From contig NZ_JAUNDY010000009.1 of the NCBI RefSeq assembly GCF_030525845.1, positions 1-55,773 of the forward strand: DNA of 55,773 nt, in the 5' to 3' direction. Positions 34,872 through 45,349 of the stretch are shown here, in pieces. Under the pieces are notes generated by a model. It had not been told where the DNA came from, did no database searches, and was given only the letters and a program-made list of their open reading frames with translations. Each line of letters starts with the position of its first letter. Position 1 is the first letter of the stretch. Both the position numbers and the translations under genes were made by a program. This DNA is from Moraxella sp. (GTDB taxonomy: Bacteria > Pseudomonadota > Gammaproteobacteria > Pseudomonadales > Moraxellaceae).

Positions 34872-37442
34872 CTACCAATTGTAGGTCGCCCCAAGCCAGA
34901 TTTGACGACCTTGCTCGTAGGTAATGACAGAACTATTGTTTGGTTTGCCAATTTCCATCTTTTTATTAAAGACATTGGAAATATCCATGGTCAATTCCAG
35001 ATTGGTGTGTGTACCAAAGTATTTTTTATAAGCCATTCGCCAATCATAAGTCAGCTGTCTACCAAAATCCGTCTCTTCGTACAGCGTTGCTCGACCAGCA
35101 TAATTGCCACAAGCATATTCGTCTAACGGACAATCCACCGATGTGGTGGTGTAGCCTTTATAAGGGGCTGTATATTTAAGATAATGCCCCCATGTAAAGT
35201 TAATGTCAGGGAAAGTCATGTCTACATTCAAAAAGGCATGCCACGGCTTGTTATAATCAAAGGCTGGCAAATCCGCCTTTTGCATGAGCTTGCCCTCAAA
35301 GATGGCATAATCTTCATCGCCTGCTGAGGTGTCATCATAAGTATTGGCGGTGTTTTGGCGGTTATCCGACCAACTGGCCCCAAACGACCAATCCAAATCC
35401 AGTCCACTATATCTAATGGGTTTTGTAGGGCTGACACTGAGTGTAACCGTATCTGCCTTTGACCAACCACTATTGTCCATGATACGCTCGCCAGCCTCGT
35501 TGGTGGTTTGTGAGCGTGCAAAGCTCTTTTTAGAATCACGATTGACCCATTTTAGCGTCCACGAAGTATTGGCGATTTTTTGGGTTAGACCAAGTACTTT
35601 CTCATCGCTGTACGGTGTATCTAGTCCACTAACGTCATGGTTATATTTGCTAGCACTTCTCTCTTTGAGCTGACCGTCCGTCCACTCGGTTAATGTGCCA
35701 TCAGCATTCATGGTGCGTGTTTGCTGAAAGTTGCTACTGATGCCATTTTTTAATTTATAAGCAAAAATAGCATTGTTATGATACCTACTCCAACCGCCGA
35801 ACAGCTTGGTTTTATCATTGTTAAATACATCAGCTGTCCATGCAAAACGTGGTGAAACATCAGTATTTTTTAGATAATCATTATAGCTTATGCGTATACC
35901 CGGTGTCAGCTCAAAACGACCGATTTTGATATTATCTTCTGCGTAGATGCTATATTTATTCATACTCGCTGACACACCACGAGCAGGGTAAAGCAGACGA
36001 ATAGAGGTAAATTGCTCACCATCAATACAGCCGTCCACCCCTTGACAGATGACTTTATCATTCCACGTCATCATGCCGCCTAAGCTGGTATCATAAAAAC
36101 GCTCATAGTCTTTGTTTTCATGGCGATATTCCCAACCTGCGTTGATTTGATGAGTGCTATCCCCCAAACTCATGTCATAAAAAGCATAGTCTTGTTTGGC
36201 GGTAACGGTTTGGCTCTCTGTGGCAAATTTACCATAGCCACCTTGCAAACCTGTTTGATTGCCTGCAATAGTAGGCACGCCTGTTTGCCATGTGATAACA
36301 TCGGAGGTATTGCCACGATATTTATGCCACCATGGATAGTAGTGGTCAGATTCATTGGTAACCTTATTTTCATCTTTTTGGTAGCCGATGACGCTTGTAA
36401 CCTTACCCCAGTCCGCCAAATGCTTCCAATCCACATTGAGGCGATAACCACCCCCAGCATTTTCAAAGCCACTATCTTTGATGTTACGCCGATAAAATAA
36501 AGATGAATGTGGGGCATACATGGCGGTCGCACTGATGGTATCGCCATTATTTGCTTTATAATTGCCCTTAATAAGATAAGTCTCGGTTTGACGCTCTTGA
36601 TCTCGCCACTCGCCCAAGATGTCTTGATAAAAAGGGATTTTTGAGGTGGTGCGGTCATACGAAAATAACAATGCCAATTTGTCATTCACAGGCTGATTGA
36701 TGCTGGCAGAATAGGTCTGCTTGGTAAAGCGTGGTTGATAATACAATCTACCAGCAGATTCAAAATCCCCCTTAATGCCATTGTGTATATGAAAACTGGT
36801 CAAATCATCGCTGGTCGTGCGATAAGAGATATAGCCTGATGCCCTGTCCGAGCGTGGGTTTTTAATCTTAGCATCAACTACCCCACCTGTAAAATCACCA
36901 TATTTGGCAGAGACATTGCTGTCAAATACCTCCACACTATCAAGCAATCGGCTATTAATCCACAGCGACTGCTCTCCCCCAGCAGGCAAATCCCACGCAT
37001 TATACCCCGTAGGCAGACCGCCCGCCACTGCATTATTGCTGGCGGGGTCAATGTTGTTGTTATTGGACAAGCCATCAATCATGTAATTATTGTTATAAAA
37101 TTTTTCGCCATGAAATGAGATTTTTTCAGGTTCTAGCTCACCACCCATCAAGGAGCTGTTTGTAGCATTAGCAAATTGAACGTTTGGATTGCTTTTTAGA
37201 AGTTCGTTGATACTGCCGTTGGCTGTGGGTCGCTTGGCGATTTGCTCGCTGGTGAGTTGTTGAGTACCCATTTGCTGACTAAATGGCGTAACCACGATTT
37301 TTTCATCTGGTAGTCGTGCCTGATAGCTGGCACGCCCCGCCTCATCAATGCTAATGGTGGTAGAGACAGCACTATTATCATCGGCATAAGCCACACCCAC
37401 TAAGGCATGCCCCACTGCAAGTGCAATGAATGTCTTTTTCAT
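34872..37442 (-). CDS. TonB-dependent outer-membrane receptor (YddB/FusA-like by context)
   Basis: An 856-residue receptor starting at ATG 37442, where the signal peptide begins ('KKTFIALAVGHALVGVAYA'). The plug domain spans about 45-200 ('EKIVVTPFSQQMGTQQLTSE', 'DSVEVFDSNVSAKYGDFTGG'), then a 22-strand-type barrel ending in aromatic 'GATYNW'. Two cysteine pairs lie in predicted extracellular loops (e.g. 'VICQGVDGCIDG'). Ligand is not readable from sequence. The divergent ABC gene and the downstream M16 protease remnant point to import of a folded iron protein such as ferredoxin (inference from the Fus system). Confidence 0.88.
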   Translation of the reverse strand: MKKTFIALAVGHALVGVAYADDNSAVSTTISIDEAGRASYQARLPDEKIVVTPFSQQMGTQQLTSEQIAKRPTANGSINELLKSNPNVQFANATNSSLMGGELEPEKISFHGEKFYNNNYMIDGLSNNNNIDPASNNAVAGGLPTGYNAWDLPAGGEQSLWINSRLLDSVEVFDSNVSAKYGDFTGGVVDAKIKNPRSDRASGYISYRTTSDDLTSFHIHNGIKGDFESAGRLYYQPRFTKQTYSASINQPVNDKLALLFSYDRTTSKIPFYQDILGEWRDQERQTETYLIKGNYKANNGDTISATAMYAPHSSLFYRRNIKDSGFENAGGGYRLNVDWKHLADWGKVTSVIGYQKDENKVTNESDHYYPWWHKYRGNTSDVITWQTGVPTIAGNQTGLQGGYGKFATESQTVTAKQDYAFYDMSLGDSTHQINAGWEYRHENKDYERFYDTSLGGMMTWNDKVICQGVDGCIDGEQFTSIRLLYPARGVSASMNKYSIYAEDNIKIGRFELTPGIRISYNDYLKNTDVSPRFAWTADVFNNDKTKLFGGWSRYHNNAIFAYKLKNGISSNFQQTRTMNADGTLTEWTDGQLKERSASKYNHDVSGLDTPYSDEKVLGLTQKIANTSWTLKWVNRDSKKSFARSQTTNEAGERIMDNSGWSKADTVTLSVSPTKPIRYSGLDLDWSFGASWSDNRQNTANTYDDTSAGDEDYAIFEGKLMQKADLPAFDYNKPWHAFLNVDMTFPDINFTWGHYLKYTAPYKGYTTTSVDCPLDEYACGNYAGRATLYEETDFGRQLTYDWRMAYKKYFGTHTNLELTMDISNVFNKKMEIGKPNNSSVITYEQGRQIWLGATYNW

Positions 37443-37497
37443 AAAAAATCCCATTATTAAAATAACAATTATTTACAAACCTGAAATAATATAATAG

Positions 37498-37592
37498 AAA
37501 TGATAATAAAAGTCAATTATAAATTCATATCATTTAAATATTAAGACATATTATCATTTTTATCATAATTTTATAAATTATGATAAAATAAA
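37498..37592. promoter_or_regulatory. AT-rich divergent control region with Fur-box-like hexamers
   Basis: Between the TonB receptor and the ABC gene are several (A/T)TGATAAT-like hexamer runs: around 37498-37509 (AAATGATAATAA), 37549-37568 (TATTATCATTTTTATCATAA) and 37576-37590 (AAATTATGATAAAAT). The pattern resembles tandem Fur boxes controlling both genes. Matching is by eye in AT-rich DNA, so the exact sites are uncertain. Confidence 0.5.
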
Positions 37593-37617
37593 GCCTAATG
37601 CTTATTTTGGGACAAAT

Positions 37618-39402
37618 ATGGACTGGTCAAAAGAACTCATCGAATCTGCCATTTGGCTCTCCAAAAGCCTTGCCATAACAGGGGCTGTGTTTAGTGTGTT
37701 TGTGTGGGCTTTGGTTAGGTTCACACATTGGGGGCGGCAGTTTTGGTCGATGGCAAGTGGGTATTTAACGCCCAAACGTAGCGTTAAGCCTTTGGCATTT
37801 TTTACTTTTATTGTGTTTTTGACACTCTTAGAAGTGCGTATCAGTTTGATTCATTCTAACTGGTACAACACCATGTATTCGTCTTTGCAGGATTTGAACC
37901 AAGAAGTTTTTTGGGTACAAATGGTGGTGTTTTGTTTTATCGCTGCCGCCGCCGTTGCCAATTCGCTATTGACTTACTATGCCGAACAGCGTTTTCGCAT
38001 CAACTGGATAGAATGGCTCAACAAAAATCTCGTGGACAAATGGCTTGCCAACCAAGCCTACTACAAGACCCAACAAAACTTTGGCGAGCTTGACAACCCC
38101 GACCAACGTATTCAGCAAGACGTACAAGAATACGTTGCTCGTTCCTTGTCGCTTGCCACAGGCGTGATTGCGTCCGTCAGCTCGATTGTGTCGTTTACCA
38201 TCTTGCTGTGGGGGCTTGCAGGTCCGATGAATGTCATGGGTGTGGAAGTGCCAAAAATGATGGTGTTTTTGGTATTTATCTATGTGTTGATTGCTACCGT
38301 CATTGCGTTTTGGCTTGGGCGACCGCTTATCCAACTTAATTTTGATAACGAAAAATTCAACGCCAACTACCGTTATTCGCTCATTCGCATCAAAGAATAC
38401 GCCGAGTCCATCGCCTTTTATATGGGCGAAAAAGCCGAAAAAAGCCGACTGTACCGTGAATTTGATAGAGTCATTAGCAATATGTGGGCGATTGTTTATC
38501 GTACGCTCAAATTTTCAGGGTTTAACCTTGTGGTATCGCAGGTGTCGGTGGTGTTTCCGCTACTGATTCAAGTGGGGCGGTATTTTGCGGGCAACATCAA
38601 GCTAGGCGACCTCATGCAAACCATGCAAGTATTTAACCGTTTGCATGGCAATTTATCCTATTTTCGTAATGTTTATGATGATTTTGCCACCTATAAAGCC
38701 ACACTCAACCGTCTAACTGGCTTTGAAAATGCCATCAATGCTGCCACACAAGGCAAATCCATTGACATCATTCATCATGATACCGATGTGATTTTTGAAA
38801 ATGTCTACATCAAAACCCCAGCAGGCAGAACATTGATCACAGATCTCAATCTGCACCTAACACAAGGTACACACCTGCTCATTCAGGGTAAATCAGGACT
38901 GGGGAAAACCACCCTACTGCGTGCCAGTGCAGGACTTTGGGGGTTCTGTGAAGGCAAAATCACTTGCCCATCTGACGCTCTGTTTTTATCCCAAAAGCCT
39001 TATTTGCCACAAGGGAGACTGATTGATACTATTTATTATCCGCATATCGTACCAGAGACGGTTGATGATGATGGTATTCGTGGGCTTTTAACCAAAGTTC
39101 AGCTTGGGCATTTGGCAGATAAGATTCACGAAGAGCATGACTGGACGCATATTTTGTCGCTTGGCGAACAGCAACGTCTCGCCATTGCTCGTGTGCTACT
39201 ACATCGCCCTAATGTCGTGTTTTTGGACGAAGCGACTGCCAGCATGGACGAGGGCTTGCAAGACAGCGTGTATCGTACATTGATTGATAACTTGCCAAAC
39301 AGTACGCTGATTAGCGTTGGTCATCGCTCAACACTGCTTGGCTATCACACAGACAGGCTTGAAATATTAGGCGATGGGGCATGGCAAATTACCAAAATCT
39401 AA
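37618..39402 (+). CDS. ABC transporter, fused permease/ATPase (YddA/SbmA type, FusD-like)
   Basis: A 594-residue fusion. Residues 1-340 are an SbmA/BacA-like membrane domain ('SLIHSNWYNTMYSSLQDLNQ' and 'YYAEQRFRINWIEWLNKNLV' are hallmarks). Residues about 390-594 are an ATPase with Walker A 'GKSGLGKTTLL', signature 'LSLGEQQRLAIARVLL' and Walker B 'VVFLDEATASMD'. E. coli YddA and Pectobacterium FusD have this form; FusD is thought to act in ferredoxin import or export of processed peptide. It is divergent from the TonB receptor and shares its control region. Confidence 0.88.
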   Translation: MDWSKELIESAIWLSKSLAITGAVFSVFVWALVRFTHWGRQFWSMASGYLTPKRSVKPLAFFTFIVFLTLLEVRISLIHSNWYNTMYSSLQDLNQEVFWVQMVVFCFIAAAAVANSLLTYYAEQRFRINWIEWLNKNLVDKWLANQAYYKTQQNFGELDNPDQRIQQDVQEYVARSLSLATGVIASVSSIVSFTILLWGLAGPMNVMGVEVPKMMVFLVFIYVLIATVIAFWLGRPLIQLNFDNEKFNANYRYSLIRIKEYAESIAFYMGEKAEKSRLYREFDRVISNMWAIVYRTLKFSGFNLVVSQVSVVFPLLIQVGRYFAGNIKLGDLMQTMQVFNRLHGNLSYFRNVYDDFATYKATLNRLTGFENAINAATQGKSIDIIHHDTDVIFENVYIKTPAGRTLITDLNLHLTQGTHLLIQGKSGLGKTTLLRASAGLWGFCEGKITCPSDALFLSQKPYLPQGRLIDTIYYPHIVPETVDDDGIRGLLTKVQLGHLADKIHEEHDWTHILSLGEQQRLAIARVLLHRPNVVFLDEATASMDEGLQDSVYRTLIDNLPNSTLISVGHRSTLLGYHTDRLEILGDGAWQITKI

Positions 39403-39406
39403 AAAT

Positions 39407-39429
39407 AAAACTCCCTGATTGGGAGTTTT
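39407..39429. terminator. bidirectional terminator between the ABC gene and trmD
   Basis: AAAACTCCC / GGGAGTTTT stem with TGATT loop. It overlaps the trmD stop codon on the minus strand. Confidence 0.88.
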
Positions 39430-40186
39430 AGTTCATCATGCCGTCCAGCCATTTTTGTTGTTCTTTATTAGGGGTAAACTTCTCCCACAAATCAGGGCGG
39501 CGTGCTTGGGTGCGTCCCGCCTGCTGTAAAAACCGCCACCGAGCAATATTGGCATGATGACCCGACAGTAGCACCTCTGGGACTTTTTTATCTTTAAAAA
39601 TCAATGGCTTGGTGTAATGCGGGCAATCAAGCAGTCCATCAACAAAACTATCCTCCATCGCTGATTTATCATCATTCATCACATGAGGCAGACGGCGTAT
39701 CACGCTGTCCATCAGTACCATCGCAGGTAACTCTCCCCCTGTCAGCACATAATCGCCAATGGAAATTTCTCTATCAACATAAGCTTCTAGCAGTCGCTCA
39801 TCAATACCCTCATAACGCCCACAAAGCAGTATCATGCCATCTAGCTCGCTGTATTCTAGCACCGTCTGCTCACTGAGCGTTTGACCTTGTGGCGACAGAT
39901 ACACCACAGGACAGATGGGATTATCTTTATTTGTTTTTGTAAAATATTCATCAGCCAAGATTTTGGCATGCAAAATCGCCCTCTCCAATGGCTCTGCCAT
40001 CATGACCATGCCTGGTCCACCACCAAAAGGTCTCTCATCAATACGCCGATAATTATCCGTGGTAAAATCTCGGGGGTTGATGGTGTGTATGACGACTTGC
40101 CCACGAGTAACCGCCCGCCCTGTAATGCCGTACCCTGTGGTTGCTTCAAACATCTGGGGCAAAATACTGATGACTGCAAAAAACAT
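39428..40186 (-). CDS. trmD: tRNA (guanine-37-N1)-methyltransferase
   Basis: A 252-residue SPOUT methyltransferase that makes m1G37 in tRNAs reading Pro, Leu and Arg codons and so prevents frameshifting. The trefoil-knot SAM site is seen in '[20 protein letters not shown]' and '[20 protein letters not shown]'; the N-terminus '[15 protein letters not shown]' is typical. ATG 40186 follows AGGATAGG and lies 9 bp after coaD. It is not in the common rpsP-rimM-trmD-rplS operon here. Confidence 0.96.
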   Translation of the reverse strand: MFFAVISILPQMFEATTGYGITGRAVTRGQVVIHTINPRDFTTDNYRRIDERPFGGGPGMVMMAEPLERAILHAKILADEYFTKTNKDNPICPVVYLSPQGQTLSEQTVLEYSELDGMILLCGRYEGIDERLLEAYVDREISIGDYVLTGGELPAMVLMDSVIRRLPHVMNDDKSAMEDSFVDGLLDCPHYTKPLIFKDKKVPEVLLSGHHANIARWRFLQQAGRTQARRPDLWEKFTPNKEQQKWLDGMMN

Positions 40187-40195
40187 CGCCTATCC

Positions 40196-40702
<507 letters not shown>

Positions 40703-40810
40703 CTATGTTAGCAAATTTTTATGGTTTTGGGGATTTTATTTTTACAAATGGCACAATTACTTAAAAAATTAACAAGAATACTGCTTTTGGATTTGACGTA
40801 AAAATGAAAA

Positions 40811-40838
40811 AAGGGCATTTTAACCTTAAAACACCCTT
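40811..40838 (-). terminator. terminator of nfsA
   Basis: On the minus strand AAGGG-TTTTAA pairs with TTAAAA-CCCTT across two small mismatches, followed by TTTTTTT. It lies 17 bp after the nfsA stop. Confidence 0.8.
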
Positions 40839-40854
40839 ATCCGTTCTGTAAAAA

Positions 40855-41637
40855 TCAACGCTTGGCAAAACCTTGTGATTGCAAATAATCCAGCATAAAA
40901 GGACGCACTTCACCACCAAAGGTTTCGGCAATCTGAGCCTTCCAATCCAAATCCAGTCCACGACCGCCATAATACGCCTTGACTTCCTCATTATAAGCCG
41001 ATAAGGTGTCCTCGCTTGGGATTTGATAAGTATCAGTGGAGATGATGACATCTAAGGGCAGGCGTGGTCGCTGGGATTGGTTGATTTTGGAATCCCAATC
41101 AGGGTGCCCCAAGCACAGCCCAAAGAGCGGAATGACGTGCTTTGGCAAGCCCAGCACTTCGCTGGCACGTTTGATGTCATTGCGAAGTGAACCGATGTAC
41201 ACACCACCCAGTCCCAAGCTCTCTGCCGCCGCCAGCATGTTTTGAGCCATGAGTGCCACGTCAATCGCCCCGATGAGTAACACCTCCGTCCAATCAGTAT
41301 TGACATCAGCCAGCTGATTGTGGCGGTGAGCATCTGCACAAAATACCAAATATTCTGCACAGCTCTGTACATAGCCATGCCCCAAGCGTTTGCCGTCTGC
41401 AAGAGCTTGCTCGTATGCTTCTGCCGTCATGTCGCAGGAGATTTGGCGTAGGGCGGTGCGTTTGGCTTTATCAACCACACGAATCACGCTGACCGCTTGC
41501 AAATAGCTTGATGTAGAGACCGCTCGCCCTGCCTCAAAAATGGCACTTAGCATGTCGTCCGAAATCGGCTCGCCTGTGTATTTACGGACGGAGCGGTGGT
41601 TAAGGAGGGTTTCTAGGGTGGGTTTAGAGGTTAGCAT
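40855..41637 (-). CDS. nfsA: oxygen-insensitive NADPH nitroreductase (NfsA-like)
   Basis: A 260-residue FMN flavoprotein of the nitroreductase family, NfsA/FRP type. The FMN-binding start 'LLNHRSVRKYTGEPI' (about 11-25), 'SSYLQAVSVIRV', 'GLGGVYIGSLRN' (about 141-152) and 'LFGLCLGHPDW' (about 171-181) are conserved. It reduces nitro compounds, quinones or flavins with NADPH; the natural substrate is uncertain. It has its own terminator. Confidence 0.87.
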   Translation of the reverse strand: MLTSKPTLETLLNHRSVRKYTGEPISDDMLSAIFEAGRAVSTSSYLQAVSVIRVVDKAKRTALRQISCDMTAEAYEQALADGKRLGHGYVQSCAEYLVFCADAHRHNQLADVNTDWTEVLLIGAIDVALMAQNMLAAAESLGLGGVYIGSLRNDIKRASEVLGLPKHVIPLFGLCLGHPDWDSKINQSQRPRLPLDVIISTDTYQIPSEDTLSAYNEEVKAYYGGRGLDLDWKAQIAETFGGEVRPFMLDYLQSQGFAKR

Positions 41638-41694
41638 GGTATTTTTCCAAAAAAAATAAAACCCATATTATCAAGGATTGATGATAAAGGCAAT

Positions 41695-41723
41695 TTGTTT
41701 TTATGGATTAAATCTTTTATAAT
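41695..41723 (+). promoter_or_regulatory. smpB promoter
   Basis: TTGTTT (41695-41700), a 17-bp spacer and a perfect TATAAT (41718-41723), about 28 bp before the smpB start. Confidence 0.6.
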
Positions 41724-41751
41724 GCAAGCATTTATTTTATAGGAAAAAATC

Positions 41752-42228
41752 ATGTCAAAAAAACCAAAAAAAACCTCCAATCAAATCTGTGCCAACAAAA
41801 AAGCCCGCCACGAATATTTCATTGAGGAAACCTTTGAAGCAGGCATGGCGTTAGAGGGCTGGGAAGTCAAATCCATCAGAGCGGGCAAAATGGCAATCAC
41901 GGACGCTTATGTGATTTTTAAGGGTGGTGAGGCGTTTTTATTTGGCGGACACATTCAGCCTCTATTAACGAGCTCCACTCACATCAACCCCGACAACATT
42001 CGCACTCGTAAACTTCTACTCAATCGCCGTGAGATTGATAAATTGTTTGGCATGGTCAATCAAAAAGGCTATGCGGTCGTCCCCCTATCCTGCTACTGGA
42101 AAGGCAGTCGTGTCAAATGCGAAATTGCCCTTGCCAAAGGCAAAAAACTCCACGACAAACGAGCCACCTTAAAAGAACGTGATTGGCAAATGGATAAAAA
42201 ACGAGGCTTTAAGGCGGATTTACGCTGA
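41752..42228 (+). CDS. smpB: SsrA-binding protein SmpB
   Basis: A 158-residue partner of tmRNA in rescue of stalled ribosomes. The beta-barrel signature '[20 protein letters not shown]' followed by '[19 protein letters not shown]' is intact. The C-terminal tail that enters the mRNA channel is present ('[20 protein letters not shown]'). AGGAAAAAATC precedes ATG 41752. The ssrA gene is not visible in the window. Confidence 0.97.
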   Translation: MSKKPKKTSNQICANKKARHEYFIEETFEAGMALEGWEVKSIRAGKMAITDAYVIFKGGEAFLFGGHIQPLLTSSTHINPDNIRTRKLLLNRREIDKLFGMVNQKGYAVVPLSCYWKGSRVKCEIALAKGKKLHDKRATLKERDWQMDKKRGFKADLR

Positions 42229-42248
42229 TATGGTCAAGTTAGGCATCA

Positions 42249-43634
42249 TCAATTAAGCTGTTTTACCAAAGAAACAAATTTATCGCCCCGTTCGCCATAA
42301 TTTTTAAATTGGTCAAGGCTGGCACAGGCAGGCGACAGTAGCACAGCTTTGTCACAGCTTTGGCAGTCTTGCTCTACTGCTTTGTCCAATGTAAATACTT
42401 TGTGAGTGCGATTGGCAAGCTCATCATCACTGATAAAGACATCATATATCAGCTCAGCGTCTTGCCCGATGAGGTAGATGTGTTTGGCAAAGCGTTTGGC
42501 ATATGGCATGATTTCGGCAAAATCTTGCCCCTTGCCCTGCCCACCCACAATCAGGGCGATTGACTCATCGCCATACACCGCTCCTAGTCCGTCAATAGCG
42601 GATAAGGTTGCTCCGATGTTTGTGCCTTTGGAATCATTAAAATACACTTTACCACCCACGTCCGCCACAAATTCACAGCGATGTGGCAAGCCCTTAAAGG
42701 TGCGAAGGACATCGAGCATGGCACTCATGTCAAGCCCAACTGCATGACCCAACGCCAACGCTGACAACGCATTTAGCAGGTTGTGTTTACCCTTAATCAA
42801 AATCTTATCAGACGATAGGAGCTTTTGTCCGTCATGACATAGATAAATCTGCTCACCGTTGTCGCTTGGCTCACCTTTTAGGCAAAATTCTGCCGAAAAA
42901 CCTTCGCCAATCTCGCCACTGGTGCTTATCATGGTGGCAGTTTTTGGCAAATGAGCAATGCAAGTGCGTGCCAGCTCTTTATCATCTAGCCACACCACCG
43001 CATTTTTTACGTCATCAAAAATTCTGAGTTTTTGGGCAAGATAACCTGCCATGTCGCCATGACGGTCTAGGTGGTCGGCAGAGAGATTTAGAATGGTCGC
43101 CACGTCCGCTCCAAGTCCGCTCATCATTTCAAGCTGAAAACTGGATAATTCAAGCACCACCATGTCCATGCCGTCAATGGCAAGCAAATCAAGGGCTGGC
43201 GTGCCGATATTGCCTCCCACACCGACTGTTTTGCCTGCTTGTTTTGCCATGAGACCCACGAGTGTGGTAACGGTGGATTTGGCATTTGAACCCGTAATGG
43301 CGACAATGGGGGTGTGCGTGCCAGTTTGGGCATCTCGCTCTTTTAGCGTTTCAATGAACACTTGTACATCACTCACCACGCTCACACCCTGCTCCATCGC
43401 TTTGGCAACGGCTGGGGTGGTGGGGTCGATACCAGGGCTGATGACGATTTTGTCAGCCGTCAGCAACACATCGCCGTCAATACCTCCAAAATACGTCCGC
43501 ACGCCTTGTGGCAATTTGTCAGCCAAAGACGGGAAATTTCCGTCCGTAACTGCCACTTCATGCCCTTGCCCCACCAAAAAATTGACCGCCGACAGCCCAG
43601 AACCGCCCAGCCCAATAACCACATAGTTTGCCAT
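42249..43634 (-). CDS. murD: UDP-N-acetylmuramoylalanine--D-glutamate ligase
   Basis: A 461-residue cytoplasmic Mur ligase that adds D-glutamate to UDP-MurNAc-L-Ala. The N-terminal UMA-binding Rossmann start is 'VIGLGGSGLSAVNFL', the ATP loop is 'ITGSNAKSTVTTLVG' (the Gly-to-Ala form also found in Pseudomonas-type enzymes), and the C-terminal domain begins with 'GLPHRCEFVADVGGKVYFND'. It is isolated from the main division/cell-wall cluster. Confidence 0.96.
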   Translation of the reverse strand: MANYVVIGLGGSGLSAVNFLVGQGHEVAVTDGNFPSLADKLPQGVRTYFGGIDGDVLLTADKIVISPGIDPTTPAVAKAMEQGVSVVSDVQVFIETLKERDAQTGTHTPIVAITGSNAKSTVTTLVGLMAKQAGKTVGVGGNIGTPALDLLAIDGMDMVVLELSSFQLEMMSGLGADVATILNLSADHLDRHGDMAGYLAQKLRIFDDVKNAVVWLDDKELARTCIAHLPKTATMISTSGEIGEGFSAEFCLKGEPSDNGEQIYLCHDGQKLLSSDKILIKGKHNLLNALSALALGHAVGLDMSAMLDVLRTFKGLPHRCEFVADVGGKVYFNDSKGTNIGATLSAIDGLGAVYGDESIALIVGGQGKGQDFAEIMPYAKRFAKHIYLIGQDAELIYDVFISDDELANRTHKVFTLDKAVEQDCQSCDKAVLLSPACASLDQFKNYGERGDKFVSLVKQLN

Positions 43635-43692
43635 AATCTACCCTTATCTTTCATGAAATCTGGTTATTCTATCAGAATTGCCCTGTCTGTTG

Positions 43693-43721
43693 TTGGATTT
43701 TTGGTAAATTTATCCTATAAT
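43693..43721 (+). promoter_or_regulatory. glnK promoter
   Basis: TTGGAT (43693-43698), a 17-bp spacer and TATAAT (43716-43721), 30 bp before the PII start. No NtrC-type or sigma-54 (TGGCAC-N5-TTGC) site is evident. Confidence 0.55.
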
Positions 43722-43723
43722 AA

Positions 43724-44089
<366 letters not shown>

Positions 44090-44100
44090 GTTCACATAAC

Positions 44101-44127
44101 ACAAAACCCCCAGTTGGGGGTTTTGTA
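44101..44127 (+). terminator. glnK terminator
   Basis: A perfect 11-bp stem ACAAAACCCCC / GGGGGTTTTGT with AGTT loop, 11 bp after the stop. Confidence 0.93.
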
Positions 44128-44148
44128 TTTGGCATAACCTATAATAGG

Positions 44149-44514
44149 TTATTGACGTACACCTGTTTGAGTGCCAGCAGCACTCTTGATGGTAATACTG
44201 TTGCCATTTAGGGTAATGTTGGCAGTACCTGAGATAGGCAAGGTTGGGTGCTTGCCCTTACCTGCATATTTACCACCGCCTTGTGCTTTAATGTCGCTGA
44301 TGACGGTCGCTCCTTCACGTTTTTTGGCTTTTTCGGTCAGACCCTTTGTCATGACTGCTTTATATCCATTGCCTGACTTGCTGATATTGATGATGGCTTT
44401 GGCTTCGCCCTTTTCGCTCATCTTCCAGTTACCTACGATGGCATCGTTGTTGGCAAATGCACCAGCAGATACCGCCATACCCAAACCAATAACCAATAAT
44501 TGCTTTACTTTCAT
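44149..44514 (-). CDS. DUF2147-like exported protein
   Basis: A 121-residue protein starting at ATG 44514 after GGAG. It has a signal peptide (1-22, ending 'AGAFA') and a beta-rich domain beginning 'IVGNWKMSEKGEAKAIINIS', the signature of DUF2147 ('GxW...G.a.v.I'). The middle is lysine-rich. Function is unknown; the family is periplasmic and fatty-acid-binding-like folds have been suggested for it. It stands alone. Confidence 0.75.
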   Translation of the reverse strand: MKVKQLLVIGLGMAVSAGAFANNDAIVGNWKMSEKGEAKAIINISKSGNGYKAVMTKGLTEKAKKREGATVISDIKAQGGGKYAGKGKHPTLPISGTANITLNGNSITIKSAAGTQTGVRQ

Positions 44515-44693
44515 AAAAACTCCAATCATGTCTAATGAACATTGTCAATCGTTGTACTGACAACTGTTTACTCATTATAAACAAGGCATTGACAAATTGC
44601 AAATGCTAACCGTGTAAGAAAATGCCCTTTTTGTGATAGATTGTAAAAAAACACCGTCAAATTTTACTTTAACGGCATTTTTGTAAAATTTAA

Positions 44694-45239
44694 TTAAAAT
44701 TTAGCAACAAATTCTGCATAAGCATCGATAAAGCCCTGCAAAGTGGTCTTGGCTTGCTCGCTCACAAGCTCGCCAGACTCATCAAATGCCCCTGCAAAAA
44801 TTCCACCCACGCTCGCAGCAAACGGAGCAACGGGCATGTTGATATAAGCCCCAGCGGCCACCGTGCGAAGTGCGTCCACCGCACGATTGCTACCGCCTGC
44901 ATTCACGCTGATAAGTCCTAGTGGCTTGCCAATCCACAAGCTTTGACCTACTGGGCGAGATACTACATCAATGGCGTTTTTTAACATGGCAGAGTAGCTA
45001 CCATTATGCTCTGGCGTTACCCAAATCACAGCATCAGAAGCCTTAACCGCTTCACGTACACGTGTATAAGCTGGCACATCTTGCTCGTCCAAATCGCGGT
45101 CGTATAGTGGCAAATCGCTGATGTCTACGACATTTAGGGCGATAGAGCTTGGGGCGATTTTTTGCAAATGCTTAACCGCCAAGTGGTTAAAAGAGGTCTT
45201 ACTGGCAGAACCAATGAATACGGCAATTTGTTTTGTCAT
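44694..45239 (-). CDS. NADPH-dependent FMN reductase family protein (ChrR/YieF-like)
   Basis: A 181-residue flavodoxin-like reductase. The FMN phosphate loop is 'GSASKTSFNHLAV' (about 10-22), the second FMN segment is 'VTPEHNGSYSAMLKNAIDVV' (about 74-93) and 'GGSNRAVDALR' follows. Family members reduce quinones, chromate or azo dyes. It lies downstream of the pirin gene on the same strand (110 bp apart), so both may answer to the divergent LysR regulator. Confidence 0.87.
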   Translation of the reverse strand: MTKQIAVFIGSASKTSFNHLAVKHLQKIAPSSIALNVVDISDLPLYDRDLDEQDVPAYTRVREAVKASDAVIWVTPEHNGSYSAMLKNAIDVVSRPVGQSLWIGKPLGLISVNAGGSNRAVDALRTVAAGAYINMPVAPFAASVGGIFAGAFDESGELVSEQAKTTLQGFIDAYAEFVAKF

Positions 45240-45349
45240 GATGACATTTCCTATTTTAAACTAAAATTTATGGGGGCAATTTAACCCACAGCACACAATG
45301 AATAAACCAAGCCATTGTATCATAATTTGATGATAAACATTAAATCAGC

